Program-made: the position numbers and the translations under genes
From: Liolophura sinensis
Taxonomy: Eukaryota > Mollusca > Polyplacophora > Chitonida > Chitonidae
Assembly (NCBI RefSeq): GCF_032854445.1
Contig: NC_088295.1
Coordinates: forward strand, 90,107,836-90,171,835
Reading direction: 5' to 3'
DNA: 64,000 nt
In this document: piece by piece, positions 63,961 through 64,000 of the stretch
Layout: every line of letters starts with the position of its first letter
Position numbering within the stretch: the stretch's first letter is position 1
Notes under the pieces: generated by a model
Database searches by the model: none
Told to the model about the DNA's origin: nothing
The model's input: the letters and a program-made list of their open reading frames with translations, nothing else

Positions 63961-64000
63961 ATCCACGCGGAAATTCACCACACGCTGATTGGTTCGTTTT
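63961..64000. repeat. direct repeat of inner right TIR at window end
   Basis: The last 40 bases are identical to 63717-63756, 244 bases earlier, and are joined to the TIR terminus by ACCC. So a second TIR-like copy begins here in the same orientation. Confidence 0.95.

Overview
The window looks like animal nuclear DNA, most likely from a lophotrochozoan such as a bivalve mollusc. Support: exons with GT-AG introns, at least two families of tRNA-derived SINEs, many minisatellites, a decayed Ty3/gypsy retrotransposon, a receptor tyrosine kinase gene, and a nearly complete Maverick/Polinton DNA transposon. The species call is inference from repeat style.

Layout. 1-23 kb is gene-poor and repeat-rich: SINEs, a fold-back element (1060-1853) with a half copy (6781-7034), a degraded Ty3/gypsy element with a short 3' LTR (2840-6581), minisatellites and an assembly gap (2123-2322). 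23.3-33.1 kb holds a 14-exon Ig-domain receptor tyrosine kinase on the + strand, with signal peptide, Ig-like ectodomain, Ser/Thr-rich stalk, one membrane helix and a full kinase domain. Its introns carry minisatellites, SINEs and a MADF-bearing transposon remnant, and the first exon boundary is tandemly repeated. 39.5-43.3 kb holds the start of a second Ig-domain gene (signal exon plus two phase-1 Ig exons) with no visible end. A decayed SGNH-hydrolase-like reading frame lies antisense in its first intron.

47348-63956 is a 16.6-kb Maverick/Polinton with about 240-bp terminal inverted repeats (TIRs) starting AGT and ending ACT. On the + strand a four-C2H2-finger exon leads through an AT-rich intron into a protein-primed family B DNA polymerase. 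On the - strand, read from right to left, are a spliced gene with a PC4-like DNA-binding domain, a retroviral-type integrase with a chromodomain-like tail, a mucin-like membrane protein, a packaging ATPase, two conserved late-type proteins, a penton-type minor capsid protein, a small basic glycine-rich protein, the double-jelly-roll major capsid protein and an adenain-type protease. The full replication, integration and virion-building set is therefore present. Single-base frame changes interrupt polymerase, capsid and protease. A similar one lies in the otherwise intact host kinase gene, so base-calling errors are a real alternative to decay.

The most unusual signals are in Polinton control DNA: a textbook histone-type 3' stem-loop just after the polymerase stop codon, four CCAAT boxes plus a TTACGTAA site mirrored in both TIRs just outside TATA-like boxes that face inward, a tRNA-Ile-like sequence in the polymerase intron, a repeated dyad near several genes, and TAATG stop-start overlaps between virion genes. 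Together they suggest, as inference only, that the element times its polymerase to host S phase as histone genes do.
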